Assembly (NCBI GenBank): GCA_015061765.1
Contig: SUVZ01000055.1
Span: 1 to 13,695 of the forward strand
Origin: Lentisphaerota bacterium
GTDB taxonomy: Bacteria > Verrucomicrobiota > Kiritimatiellia > RFP12 > UBA1067
Reading direction: 5' to 3'
DNA: 13,695 bases
Below are positions 1 to 6,478 of this stretch, in pieces. How positions within the stretch are numbered: position 1 is the stretch's first letter; every line of letters begins with the position of its first letter. Made by a program: the position numbers and the translations under genes. The notes under the pieces were generated by a model. The model made no database searches, was not told the DNA's origin, and saw only the letters and a list, made by a program, of their open reading frames with translations.

Positions 1-1773
1 CTTTCGGAGACGGATGAGGGCGATATTCTGTGTTTCCTTCCCGGAGAAGGGGAAATCAAACGGTGTGCAGAGGAGCTGAACGGCGTTCCAGACGTATTTC
101 CGCTGTACGGTGCGCTTTCGAAGGAGGAACAGGATTGCGCCGTTTCGCCGCCGCTGCCTGGAAGACGTCGCATCATTCTCGCCACTTCGATTGCCGAGAC
201 TTCGCTTACAATTCCCGGCATCACGGTTGTCGTGGATTGTGGACTGATGCGCGTAAGCAGGTTCTCCCCATCAAGCGGGATGAGTCGCTTAGAAACGCTT
301 CCACTTACGCAGGACCGGGCAGAACAGCGAAGGGGACGCGCAGGGCGTGTCCGTCCCGGTGTGTGCTGGCGGCTTTGGACGGAGCGCGAGAATGCGTCAC
401 GGCCACCGGCGATGAAGCCTGAGATCCTTGAGGCTGATCTTGCCTCAACTGTCCTGTCGGCGGCGCTTTGGGGGACTGTCAGGATAGACGGTCTTCCGTG
501 GCTTACACCACCGCCTGAGAGCGCGTGGGCGAATGCGGTGTCGCTTCTGCGGATGCTGGGCGCATTGGATGATGATGGACGCATTACGGATGCGGGAAGG
601 CGCATGGCGCGGTTTGCCGCCCATCCACGCCTTGCGAACATGATGATAATGTCCGGCGCAGCGGATCTTGCCGCCATCATTGAGGAGGGTGCACCGCACG
701 GCATCACGGATGTTCGTGATGTGCGCCTGACTTCGCGTATGAAGGAACTCGCACGTCGGTGGCGGCGGATGTGCGCCGATGAAGGGTCTGTCCCCATTGA
801 TCCGGGAGAGGCGTTGGCGTATGCGTTTCCGGACAGAATCGGCCGCAACCGCGGTAACGGCACATTCCAGCTGAGCGGAGGGCGCGGTGCATTCCTCGAC
901 CGGACGGAGGCTCTTTCCCGTGAAGAGTTCCTCGTCTGCTGCGATCTTGACGACCGGGGCGGAGATGCCAGGATACGCCTTGCCGCCGCAATATCAAGAG
1001 GTGCGATAGAGGAGATTTTTGCCGATAGGATCCGTGAATGTGAGACTTGTTCGTGGGACAGACGACGGGAGACCGTCAAAACCGTCCGTCAGCGCACGTT
1101 CGGGAAGATGGTGCTTGAAGAGCATGACTGCCAGCATGTCGTATCCGAGGAGGCGATGCAGTCTGCGCTTTTCGATGGCATAAGGCGCAAGGGTGTCGCC
1201 AACCTCCCTTGCTGGACGAAGGGGACTCGCCGTCTGCAGGCTCGCATCGATTTCCTGCGCAGGGCGATGCCTGATGCTGAACCGCCGTGGCCGGACGTGT
1301 CCGATGACGGATTGGCGGCACGGCTGGAGGATTGGTTCAGGGGATTCGTTTCCGGCATGACACGCTGGGCGCATCTTGAGCGTCTAGACATTGCCGCAGT
1401 GCTGGATGTAGCGCTTTCGGATTCAGGGCATGACCGTCGCGAACTGGACAGACTCGCACCGTCCAAGATGGATGTGCCTTCCGGATCGGAGATAACTATC
1501 CAGTATGAGGAGGGGCCTTTCTGCGAGGTGCGGCTGCAGGAATGCTTTGGAATGCTCTCTACGCCGAAGGTCGCGAACGGTAGGGTTCCTGTTGTCATGC
1601 GGCTGCTCTCGCCTGCCCAGCGTCCGGTGCAGGTAACGAAGGATCTGGCGAGCTTCTGGAAAGAGGGATATCCGCTCGTGCGCAAGGACATGCGCGGGCG
1701 GTACCCGAAGCACTACTGGCCGGAGGATCCGTTCACTGCCGTCGCCACACGCCGTGTCCGCCCTGTCGGATGA
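1..1773 (+). CDS. hrpB: ATP-dependent RNA helicase HrpB, C-terminal part (5' truncated by window)
   Basis: The reading frame is open from base 1 and gives 590 residues; HrpB proteins are usually about 820-850, so roughly the first 240 residues, including the Walker A and DEAH motifs, lie outside the window. Visible helicase motifs are FLPGEGEI (residues 12-19, motif IV region), ATSIAETSLTIPG (61-73, motif V) and QRRGRAGR (109-116, motif VI with its arginine fingers). The HrpB-specific C-terminal region follows, with PSGS (493-496) and PKHYWPEDP (569-577) near the end, which separates it from HrpA and other DEAH helicases. It is a cytoplasmic DExH-box NTPase whose physiological RNA substrate is poorly defined in most bacteria. 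The frame is intact to the TGA at 1771-1773. The ATG/GTG starts inside the frame, such as 232, are not real starts because homology continues upstream. Confidence 0.95.
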   Translation, partial: LSETDEGDILCFLPGEGEIKRCAEELNGVPDVFPLYGALSKEEQDCAVSPPLPGRRRIILATSIAETSLTIPGITVVVDCGLMRVSRFSPSSGMSRLETLPLTQDRAEQRRGRAGRVRPGVCWRLWTERENASRPPAMKPEILEADLASTVLSAALWGTVRIDGLPWLTPPPESAWANAVSLLRMLGALDDDGRITDAGRRMARFAAHPRLANMMIMSGAADLAAIIEEGAPHGITDVRDVRLTSRMKELARRWRRMCADEGSVPIDPGEALAYAFPDRIGRNRGNGTFQLSGGRGAFLDRTEALSREEFLVCCDLDDRGGDARIRLAAAISRGAIEEIFADRIRECETCSWDRRRETVKTVRQRTFGKMVLEEHDCQHVVSEEAMQSALFDGIRRKGVANLPCWTKGTRRLQARIDFLRRAMPDAEPPWPDVSDDGLAARLEDWFRGFVSGMTRWAHLERLDIAAVLDVALSDSGHDRRELDRLAPSKMDVPSGSEITIQYEEGPFCEVRLQECFGMLSTPKVANGRVPVVMRLLSPAQRPVQVTKDLASFWKEGYPLVRKDMRGRYPKHYWPEDPFTAVATRRVRPVG

Positions 1774-1826
1774 GAACCCTCAGGCTTATGGAAGTAGGGA
1801 CCATGTGCGCAGAGCCGGAGTTTGTG

Positions 1827-1842
1827 TGGTATAATTCCGGGC
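1827..1842 (+). promoter_or_regulatory. Extended -10 promoter, leaderless start of deoA
   Basis: TGGTATAAT (hexamer 1830-1835, TG at 1827-1828) is followed by the 7-nt discriminator TCCGGGC and then directly by the deoA ATG at 1843. No good -35 hexamer is found 16-18 bp upstream, which fits reliance on the extended -10. Transcription would start at or within a base or so of the ATG. The same element recurs four more times in the window. Confidence 0.6.
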
Positions 1843-3159
1843 ATGGAAACGCAAGTGAAGATATTGCTCGACCGTAAGCGCGAAGGAATTGAACTTTCGC
1901 CATCCGATATACATGCGCTCATCGACGCCTATACAAAAGGCGAAGTGCCGGAATATCAGATGGCGGCGTTCGCAATGGCTGTGTGCTGCAGGGGGATGTC
2001 TGATGCGGAGACCCTTGCTCTCACCGAGGCGATGCGCGATTCCGGCGATGTGATGGACTGGTCCAGCATTCCGCAGCCGACGGCCGACAAGCATTCGACA
2101 GGAGGTGTAGGCGATAAGCTTTCCATGATAATCCAGCCGCTTGCCGCAAGCTGCGGCGTGGCGGTTCCGTCCCTTACCGGGCGAGGACTCGGATTGACCG
2201 GCGGTACGGCGGACAAACTCGAATCCATTCCCGGCTACAATGCGGCGCTGTCGCTTTCTGATTTCATGAGGGTGGTGGCATCATGCGGATGCTCGATGAC
2301 GGTGCAGACGTCCGAAATCGCCCCGGCGGACAAGAAACTCTATGCCTTGCGCGATGTTACGGGGACAGTCCCTTCGATTCCGCTTATCGTTGCGTCGATT
2401 CTCTCCAAGAAACTGGCGGAAGGTGCAGACACCATCGTTTTTGACGTGAAGTGCGGACGAGGCGCGTTCATGAAAACCCGGGACCAGGCCGTGAAGCTTG
2501 CCCGGGCTCTTGTCAATGGCGCAAAAGGAGCAGGCCGCAAGGCCTGCGCCCTTGTTACGGACATGGACTGTCCTCTTGGATTCGCTGTCGGTAATGCGCT
2601 GGAGATAAAGGAGTCGGTCGATGTGCTGAAGGGTGAGGGGCGCATGCCCGAAGACATTGTCACCCTGTCCGTAGAGTTCGCCGCAAGAATGGTTTCCTTG
2701 GCGAAGGGGATTTCGATCGATGAGGCGAGAAGCAGGTGTTTTACGAACCTGAGGAACGGCAATGCCTGCGAAGTGTTCGCGAGGATGGTCGAGTTGCACG
2801 GCGGCGATCTGGCGCGCTTTGTCCGCGAGAATGACGATGGCGGCGGCGCACAGTGTTTTGAACTGAAGGCGGACGGATCCGGATTCGTCTCTGATATCGA
2901 TGCCGAAATGGTGGCGCGGACAGCGTTCAATCTTGGCGCAGGACGGGCGGAATCAGGCGATTCGATAGATGTCACCGCCGGTGTTCTTCTTTCGGTCACC
3001 CGCGGCGACAGGGTTGAGAAGGGACAGACACTTGCACGGCTCTATGCAAAGGAACGTTCTGCGCTTCTGGTAAAAGAGGCAAATGTCCTGGCCAAAGCGT
3101 TTACACTGTCGCCAGAGCAGCCTTCTCCCCGGAACATGATATTGGAGGTCGTTGACTAA
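1843..3159 (+). CDS. deoA: Pyrimidine-nucleoside / thymidine phosphorylase
   Basis: 438 residues, normal for the family. It phosphorolyses thymidine (and possibly uridine or deoxyuridine) to the free base and (deoxy)ribose-1-phosphate in cytoplasmic nucleoside salvage. Visible signatures are KHSTGGVGDK (83-92, phosphate-binding loop), the family signature around TGRGLGLTGGTADKLE (112-127), ILSKKLAEGADTIVFDVK with the following GRGAFM in the central alpha/beta domain, and a C-terminal PYNP domain with GRAESGDSIDVTAGV. The ATG at 1843 was chosen over the in-frame TTG at 1822 because the family N-terminus starts at this point (VKILLDRKREG) and an extended -10 element overlaps the longer start. 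No Shine-Dalgarno precedes the ATG, consistent with a leaderless message. The sequence alone does not decide between DeoA (thymidine-specific) and Pdp (broader) specificity. It is 69 nt downstream of hrpB and probably heads an operon with the GspG-like gene. Confidence 0.92.
   Translation: METQVKILLDRKREGIELSPSDIHALIDAYTKGEVPEYQMAAFAMAVCCRGMSDAETLALTEAMRDSGDVMDWSSIPQPTADKHSTGGVGDKLSMIIQPLAASCGVAVPSLTGRGLGLTGGTADKLESIPGYNAALSLSDFMRVVASCGCSMTVQTSEIAPADKKLYALRDVTGTVPSIPLIVASILSKKLAEGADTIVFDVKCGRGAFMKTRDQAVKLARALVNGAKGAGRKACALVTDMDCPLGFAVGNALEIKESVDVLKGEGRMPEDIVTLSVEFAARMVSLAKGISIDEARSRCFTNLRNGNACEVFARMVELHGGDLARFVRENDDGGGAQCFELKADGSGFVSDIDAEMVARTAFNLGAGRAESGDSIDVTAGVLLSVTRGDRVEKGQTLARLYAKERSALLVKEANVLAKAFTLSPEQPSPRNMILEVVD
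3144..3149 (+). promoter_or_regulatory. Ribosome binding site deciding the start of the GspG-like gene
   Basis: GGAGGT lies inside the last codons of deoA, 11 nt upstream of the ATG at 3161. It is only 2 nt from the in-frame TTG at 3152, too close to serve it, so the ATG is the likely start. Confidence 0.55.
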
Positions 3160-3160
3160 C

Positions 3161-3865
3161 ATGGAAGAAAGCAAATCTCAGGTTCGGTCCGCAAATGACG
3201 CAAAAAGAAGCTTGGCACAGTCAAGGCCAAAGTTGTCGGCGGCAAGGCGTTCGCTCAAGAAGAAGGCGATTGCGCGGGAGTTCGAGATGAAGCGCCGCGA
3301 ACTGGGCCTTGGAAACGGTCCGGCATTCAAGAGGGGATTCGGTTTCTACATGATCGTGATTGTCGGGCTTGTGCTTCTCGGTTCTCTTCTCTTGAAGCAG
3401 GCCAGCGTTGTGGATAGGAAGAAAACAGTGAATGCAAAAATGCTTTATGCACAGCGGAGTGTCGATGCGCTTGCCGAGGCGCTGGGACGCTACAGGTTCC
3501 ACTGCGGATGTTATCCCACGGCGGAAGACGGCGGACTGGAGGCGCTTTCCTCCAAGGTTTCTCGTCGCAAGGGATGGATGGGGCCGTATGCGGGATCATG
3601 GGGACATATGATTCCCGATCCGTGGAAGCGTCCGTACGTATATGAACCGCAGACGAATGCTCACCCCGTGGTTCTTTCGCTCGGACCGGACGGCATCCGC
3701 GGCACTGCAGACGATGTCATTCCCGCGGAAGGTCTTTTCGATAAGCCTTTCAAGGATGCTTCCTGGACGAATGACTGGGTCCATTTTTCGCGTCGCGGCA
3801 TAATAGTCGTACCAAAGAAGTCCAAGGATCGCCAGCGTGCCGGAAACGGGAAGCCTGTTCGCTGA
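3161..3865 (+). CDS. Membrane-anchored protein with type II secretion GspG-like pseudopilin domain
   Basis: 234 residues. Residues 1-58 are strongly charged and basic, followed by one hydrophobic segment (about 60-80, FGFYMIVIVGLVLLG). The periplasmic part (about 90-190) resembles the GspG/T2SG C-terminal domain: a helix ending in LGRYRFHCGCYPTAEDGGLEAL (108-129, cited in two pieces: LGRYRFHCGCYPT and AEDGGLEAL), then WMGPYAG (139-145), IPDPWKRPYVYEP (151-163) and SLGPDGIRGTADDVI (173-187), the last matching the acidic calcium-site loop of major pseudopilins. A normal GspG begins with a short leader and G|FTLIE; here the helix follows 59 residues and has R58-G59-F60 but Met at the +5 position instead of Glu. 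It is either a divergent pseudopilin or a GspG-fold protein used for another envelope role. The start is 1 nt after the deoA stop, so co-transcription is likely although the functions are unrelated. Other T2SS genes are absent from the window. Confidence 0.7.
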   Translation: MEESKSQVRSANDAKRSLAQSRPKLSAARRSLKKKAIAREFEMKRRELGLGNGPAFKRGFGFYMIVIVGLVLLGSLLLKQASVVDRKKTVNAKMLYAQRSVDALAEALGRYRFHCGCYPTAEDGGLEALSSKVSRRKGWMGPYAGSWGHMIPDPWKRPYVYEPQTNAHPVVLSLGPDGIRGTADDVIPAEGLFDKPFKDASWTNDWVHFSRRGIIVVPKKSKDRQRAGNGKPVR

Positions 3866-3894
3866 TTGAGTTGGCGGCTGTGATTTGGTAGAAT
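3866..3894 (+). promoter_or_regulatory. Sigma70-type promoter for eda-coaB
   Basis: TTGAGT (3866-3871, 4/6 match to TTGACA) is spaced 17 bp from TAGAAT (3889-3894), with an extended -10 TG at 3886-3887. The -35 starts right at the stop of the previous gene. The predicted start near 3901 gives a leader of about 30 nt containing AAGGAA (3918-3923), 7 nt before the eda ATG. Confidence 0.6.
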
Positions 3895-3930
3895 ACGGTC
3901 ATTTGCATTAAACAGAAAAGGAACATATTC

Positions 3931-4566
3931 ATGGATGTCGTAGAGACTTTGAAATCGGCAGGTATCATCCCTGTCATCGTTATCGAGGACGAGGCCAAGG
4001 CCGTGCCGCTCGCCAATGCGCTTGTGAACGGCGGACTTCCGGTTCTTGAGGTCACGTTCCGTACGAAGGCGGCTGCGGGTGCAATCGCAAAGATCAGGGC
4101 TGAGGTGCCTAACGCAGTTGTCGGTGCAGGTACGCTTCTCACGAAGGAACAGGTCAAGGCCGCCAAGGAGGCGGGCGCAGTGTTCGGTGTTGCGCCGGGA
4201 TTCGATCCCGCCATCGTCGCCTATGCGCAGGAGATAGACCTTCCGATGGTCCCCGGCGTAGCGACTGCTTCCGAACTGTCGCAGGCTCTCACCGCCGGTG
4301 TTCCGATGGTGAAGTTCTTCCCGGCCGAGGCGGCAGGCGGAGTCAAGATGATCAAGAACCTTCTCGGCGCGTTCCGCTTCACGGGCGTCAAGTTCATGCC
4401 CACCGGCGGCGTCAATCCGCAGAACGTGAAGGAATACCTTGCCGTTCCAGAGATCGTCGCGTGCGGCGGCACATGGATCGTTCCCAAGGATGCGTTGGAG
4501 AACAACGACTGGGCTGAAATCGAGAAGCTTGCGGCGGAGGCTTCGGCAATCGCCAAGGCGAGGTGA
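3931..4566 (+). CDS. eda: KDPG/KHG aldolase
   Basis: 211 residues, full length for the class I Eda family. It cleaves 2-keto-3-deoxy-6-phosphogluconate to pyruvate and glyceraldehyde-3-phosphate (and 4-hydroxy-2-oxoglutarate to pyruvate and glyoxylate) in the cytoplasm. Catalytic features are visible: Glu40 in LEVTFRT (equivalent to E. coli Glu45), Thr68 in GAGTLLT, the Schiff-base lysine Lys128 in VKFFPAE, and the phosphate-binding GG motifs in MPTGGVNP (156-163) and ACGGTWIVPK (177-186). The ATG at 3931 has AAGGAA 7 nt upstream. The gene has its own promoter and is followed after one base by coaB, so the two are probably co-transcribed. No Edd or KDG kinase is in the window, so whether it serves Entner-Doudoroff, hexuronate or proline/hydroxyproline-type metabolism cannot be told here. 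Confidence 0.95.
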   Translation: MDVVETLKSAGIIPVIVIEDEAKAVPLANALVNGGLPVLEVTFRTKAAAGAIAKIRAEVPNAVVGAGTLLTKEQVKAAKEAGAVFGVAPGFDPAIVAYAQEIDLPMVPGVATASELSQALTAGVPMVKFFPAEAAGGVKMIKNLLGAFRFTGVKFMPTGGVNPQNVKEYLAVPEIVACGGTWIVPKDALENNDWAEIEKLAAEASAIAKAR

Positions 4567-4567
4567 G

Positions 4568-5212
4568 GTGAAGATACTCGTAACTGCAGGGCCGACACGG
4601 GAGTTCATTGACCCCGTGAGGTTTCTGTCTAATCCGTCGTCCGGGCGCATGGGGTTCTCCATCGCCCGGATCGCTAGTATGATGGGGCATGACGTGACAC
4701 TTGTCGCAGGACCGGTATCGCTGAAGACGCCAAAGGGTGTCCGCCGCGTGGATGTGATCTCTGCGCGCGACATGCTCGCCGCCGTCGAAAAGGAGCACTT
4801 CGACTGCATGATCGCCACGGCGGCTGTCGCGGACTGGCGGCCTGTAGAGTGTGCATCCCAAAAGCTCAAGAAGGAGGCGATGGATGGCATGCTAAGGCTT
4901 GTGCGCAATCCCGATGTGATAAAGACAGTCTCCGCAAAGGTGCGCTCTCTTCGCGGAAAGGATTCGCGCAGAATACTCGTGGGGTTTGCCGCGGAGACCG
5001 GAGATCCGACGACGGAGGCGTCCCGCAAGTGCCGGGAGAAGGGGTTGGATCTCGTTGTCGCGAATGATGTGACGGCAGCGGGATGTGGTTTTGGAGTAAA
5101 GACAAACCGCGTTTCGCTCGTGTGGCCAGATGGACGGATTGAAGCATTGCCGATGATGTCCAAGGACTCTGTGGCGCGCCGTATTGTCCGTGCCGTCGAG
5201 AAACTGGCTTGA
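4568..5212 (+). CDS. coaB: Phosphopantothenate-cysteine ligase, stand-alone CoaB
   Basis: 214 residues matching only the C-terminal CoaB half of the usual bifunctional CoaBC. It condenses 4'-phosphopantothenate with cysteine using a nucleotide triphosphate, the second step of coenzyme A synthesis. Motifs are GPTREFIDPVRFLSN (8-22) with PSSGRMG (23-29), AAVADWRP (85-92) followed by the KLKK lysines (99-102), VGFAAETG (138-145), VVANDV (163-168) and GCGFGVKTN (172-180). The start is GTG at 4568, one base after the eda stop at 4564-4566, and gives the family's canonical N-terminus (KILVTAGPT) with no extra residues; AAGG at about 4555 may serve as a weak ribosome site and translation is probably coupled to eda. 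The CoaC decarboxylase flavoprotein half is neither fused nor adjacent and must be encoded elsewhere. The gene converges on the - strand regulator, with only 26 bp between them and no visible terminator hairpin. Confidence 0.93.
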   Translation: MKILVTAGPTREFIDPVRFLSNPSSGRMGFSIARIASMMGHDVTLVAGPVSLKTPKGVRRVDVISARDMLAAVEKEHFDCMIATAAVADWRPVECASQKLKKEAMDGMLRLVRNPDVIKTVSAKVRSLRGKDSRRILVGFAAETGDPTTEASRKCREKGLDLVVANDVTAAGCGFGVKTNRVSLVWPDGRIEALPMMSKDSVARRIVRAVEKLA

Positions 5213-5238
5213 CTGCGGCGAATTGACAGGGGCGTGTT

Positions 5239-6135
5239 CTACGCATTCCCCGTTGTGCCGTGCCGTGCACGGTAGCCGGTCGGCGATATGCCGGTCTCCT
5301 TGCGGAAGAATCGCGCGAAATAAGCCTGAGACTGGAATCCTAGCGAATCCGCGATCTCGGATATCGGCGCGTCCGTGTTCTTGAGAAGACGCCGTGCGCG
5401 GCGCAGCCGGAGCGAATGCTGGTAGGCGAGGGGCGAGAGGCCAGTGCAGTCGCGAAACCGCCGCCGGAAGAACGAATACCCCATTCCGAACATTCCTGCG
5501 ACCGCTTCCAGGTCAAGCGTCTCGTCCATGTGGTGTGCAATGTACAGACTCGCACGGCGTATCTTCGTGTAGCAGGTGGGCGGCTCTTCCGCATTGCGAC
5601 AGCACTCTGCGAGCGACGTGAGAAGCGAAAGCGCCTTCATGGCAAGCGAATGTGGCCTTTCCGCTTCTTCAGAAAGTATTTCCTCCACAAGGGACATGAA
5701 GTTTCCGTCAAAGCGGGTGTCGGACGAAAGGTCGAGGATTATCGGCGCCGGCTTCGGGAACAGTTCCTTCACGACACGTGACACCACCTCCCCGCCCAAC
5801 CCGATGTACGCCTCGCTCCATCCCGTCTCCGGATTCGGCCAATGCCTGTGCCATTCCCCTGGACGCAGGATGTTCACGCTTCCGGTTGCGAGCGGGATGC
5901 CCTTGTCTCGCTTGAACTCGGCCATGCCGCCGCCGGATCGGATGTAGAGTATCTGATGCTCGGTGTCTTTCAGTTCGCGCCCCTTTTCATGCACCGAAAG
6001 GTAGTATGGGCTATGCCGCAATGATGGGAACGCATTGCGCTTGTCATGGGTTTCGCAGCCGGCTACGGTTATGTATGCGCCAAGACGCTTTTGCGGCAGG
6101 TCCGGCACAAAGTATTGGAACGGCAATCTATCCAT
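5239..6135 (-). CDS. AraC-family transcriptional regulator (cupin + AraC HTH)
   Basis: 298 residues from the chosen ATG. The N-terminal half (about 15-130) is an AraC-type sugar-sensing cupin, with ILYIRSGGG (62-70), a GSVNILRPGEWHRHW segment (85-99) and GWSEAYIGLGG (105-115). The C-terminal 100 residues carry the double helix-turn-helix: first around LEAVAGMFGMGYSFFRRRF (209-227), second around ISEIADSLGFQSQAYFARFF (258-277) followed by KETGISPTGYR, the AraC/XylS signature. The ATG at 6135 was preferred to TTG at 6171 and ATG at 6159 because TGATACAAT ends exactly 7 nt before it, the same arrangement as at deoA, so the longer forms would begin inside the promoter. It is transcribed away from the second AraC gene and toward coaB. 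By position it may control the glycan locus or itself; its ligand is unknown. Confidence 0.88.
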   Translation of the reverse strand: MDRLPFQYFVPDLPQKRLGAYITVAGCETHDKRNAFPSLRHSPYYLSVHEKGRELKDTEHQILYIRSGGGMAEFKRDKGIPLATGSVNILRPGEWHRHWPNPETGWSEAYIGLGGEVVSRVVKELFPKPAPIILDLSSDTRFDGNFMSLVEEILSEEAERPHSLAMKALSLLTSLAECCRNAEEPPTCYTKIRRASLYIAHHMDETLDLEAVAGMFGMGYSFFRRRFRDCTGLSPLAYQHSLRLRRARRLLKNTDAPISEIADSLGFQSQAYFARFFRKETGISPTGYRARHGTTGNA

Positions 6136-6142
6136 GTGCGCG

Positions 6143-6171
6143 ATTGTATCATTTCGCATTGCCGGACGCAA
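6143..6171 (-). promoter_or_regulatory. Promoter of the - strand araC gene, leaderless start
   Basis: Read on the - strand: TTGCGT (6171 down to 6166), a 17-bp spacer, TACAAT (6148 down to 6143) with extended TG at 6151-6150, then CGCGCAC and the ATG at 6135. The 7-nt distance from hexamer to ATG equals that at deoA and predicts a transcript with no 5' leader. Confidence 0.55.
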
Positions 6172-6173
6172 TG
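6157..6173. promoter_or_regulatory. Inverted repeat CATTGC-N5-GCAATG, candidate operator
   Basis: Perfect 6-bp arms (6157-6162 and 6168-6173) around a 5-bp centre CGGAC. The site covers the -35 (TTGCGT) of the - strand araC promoter, where a bound protein would block RNA polymerase. AraC proteins more often bind direct repeats, so the binder could be another regulator. Chance occurrence cannot be excluded. Confidence 0.3.
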
Positions 6174-6262
6174 TGCCACGGTGTCATCTGCTCTTGGCGG
6201 AAGGGACGCATTAAAAACGGGTGAACTCCAGTAAGCCGGGAATTTTTATATGCAGCGAAAAG

Positions 6263-6271
6263 TGGTATAAT
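6263..6271 (+). promoter_or_regulatory. Extended -10 promoter for the + strand araC gene
   Basis: TGGTATAAT, with the hexamer at 6266-6271, is followed by TACGGGC, almost the same discriminator as at deoA (TCCGGGC). The best -35 at 17-bp spacing is TTTTTA (6243-6248, weak). Here no start codon falls at the predicted start near 6279, so the message has a leader of about 187 nt. Confidence 0.55.
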
Positions 6272-6295
6272 TACGGGCGTTTGCAGAGTTGTCTG

Positions 6296-6478
6296 ATGCA
6301 AGGTGCTCATCTTCCGGCAATCTCGAATGCGGTGTCTGAAAGGTTTCTGAAAATGCAAAGGCAGTATGTGAAACGGATTATGCGACTGGCAGCGACGAAA
6401 TGCGCCGGGTACTATTCCGGTTTGCTTTCTCAAAAGCATATTTCGTTTTTTCGTCGGAGGTCGGGATGGAGAGGATGA
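6296..6478 (+). CDS. Possible 60-codon leader ORF upstream of the + strand araC gene
   Basis: An ATG about 17 nt after the predicted transcription start opens an uninterrupted 60-codon frame that ends at 6476-6478, overlapping the start of the downstream araC gene (ATG 6466) by 13 nt. The predicted peptide is basic (HISFFRRRSGWRG at its end) and I recognise no family. There is no convincing ribosome site. It may be a coupled leader peptide, a small protein, or only an open stretch in a leader. Confidence 0.2.
   Translation: MQGAHLPAISNAVSERFLKMQRQYVKRIMRLAATKCAGYYSGLLSQKHISFFRRRSGWRG
6456..6460 (+). promoter_or_regulatory. Ribosome binding site deciding the start of the + strand araC gene
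   Basis: GGAGG ends 5 nt before the ATG at 6466. It supports that start over the in-frame ATGs at 6400 and 6475. Confidence 0.6.

Larger units (their letters stand above)
6136..6465. other. 330-bp divergent intergenic region between two araC genes
   Basis: This control region holds the - strand promoter (6143-6171), a 6-bp inverted repeat over its -35 (6157-6173), the + strand promoter (6266-6271), and a leader of about 187 nt in front of the second araC gene. It is more AT-rich than the genes, especially 6241-6275 and 6430-6455. I see no tRNA, riboswitch or terminator-like hairpin in it. Confidence 0.6.

Noticed and set aside
1822..1842. TTG start seven codons upstream of deoA
   Set aside because: It would begin before the -10 hexamer of the only visible promoter and adds residues not typical of the family.
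3661..5163. 500-codon open frame on the - strand
   Set aside because: It lies opposite the GspG-like, eda and coaB genes, which all have clear family motifs; its composition (runs of Arg, Ser and His) and lack of any recognisable motif mark it as a GC-rich shadow.
5263..5272. 10-bp perfect palindrome CCGTGCACGG
   Set aside because: It is inside the last codons of the - strand araC gene with no T-run beside it; a chance palindrome in GC-rich coding sequence is enough explanation.
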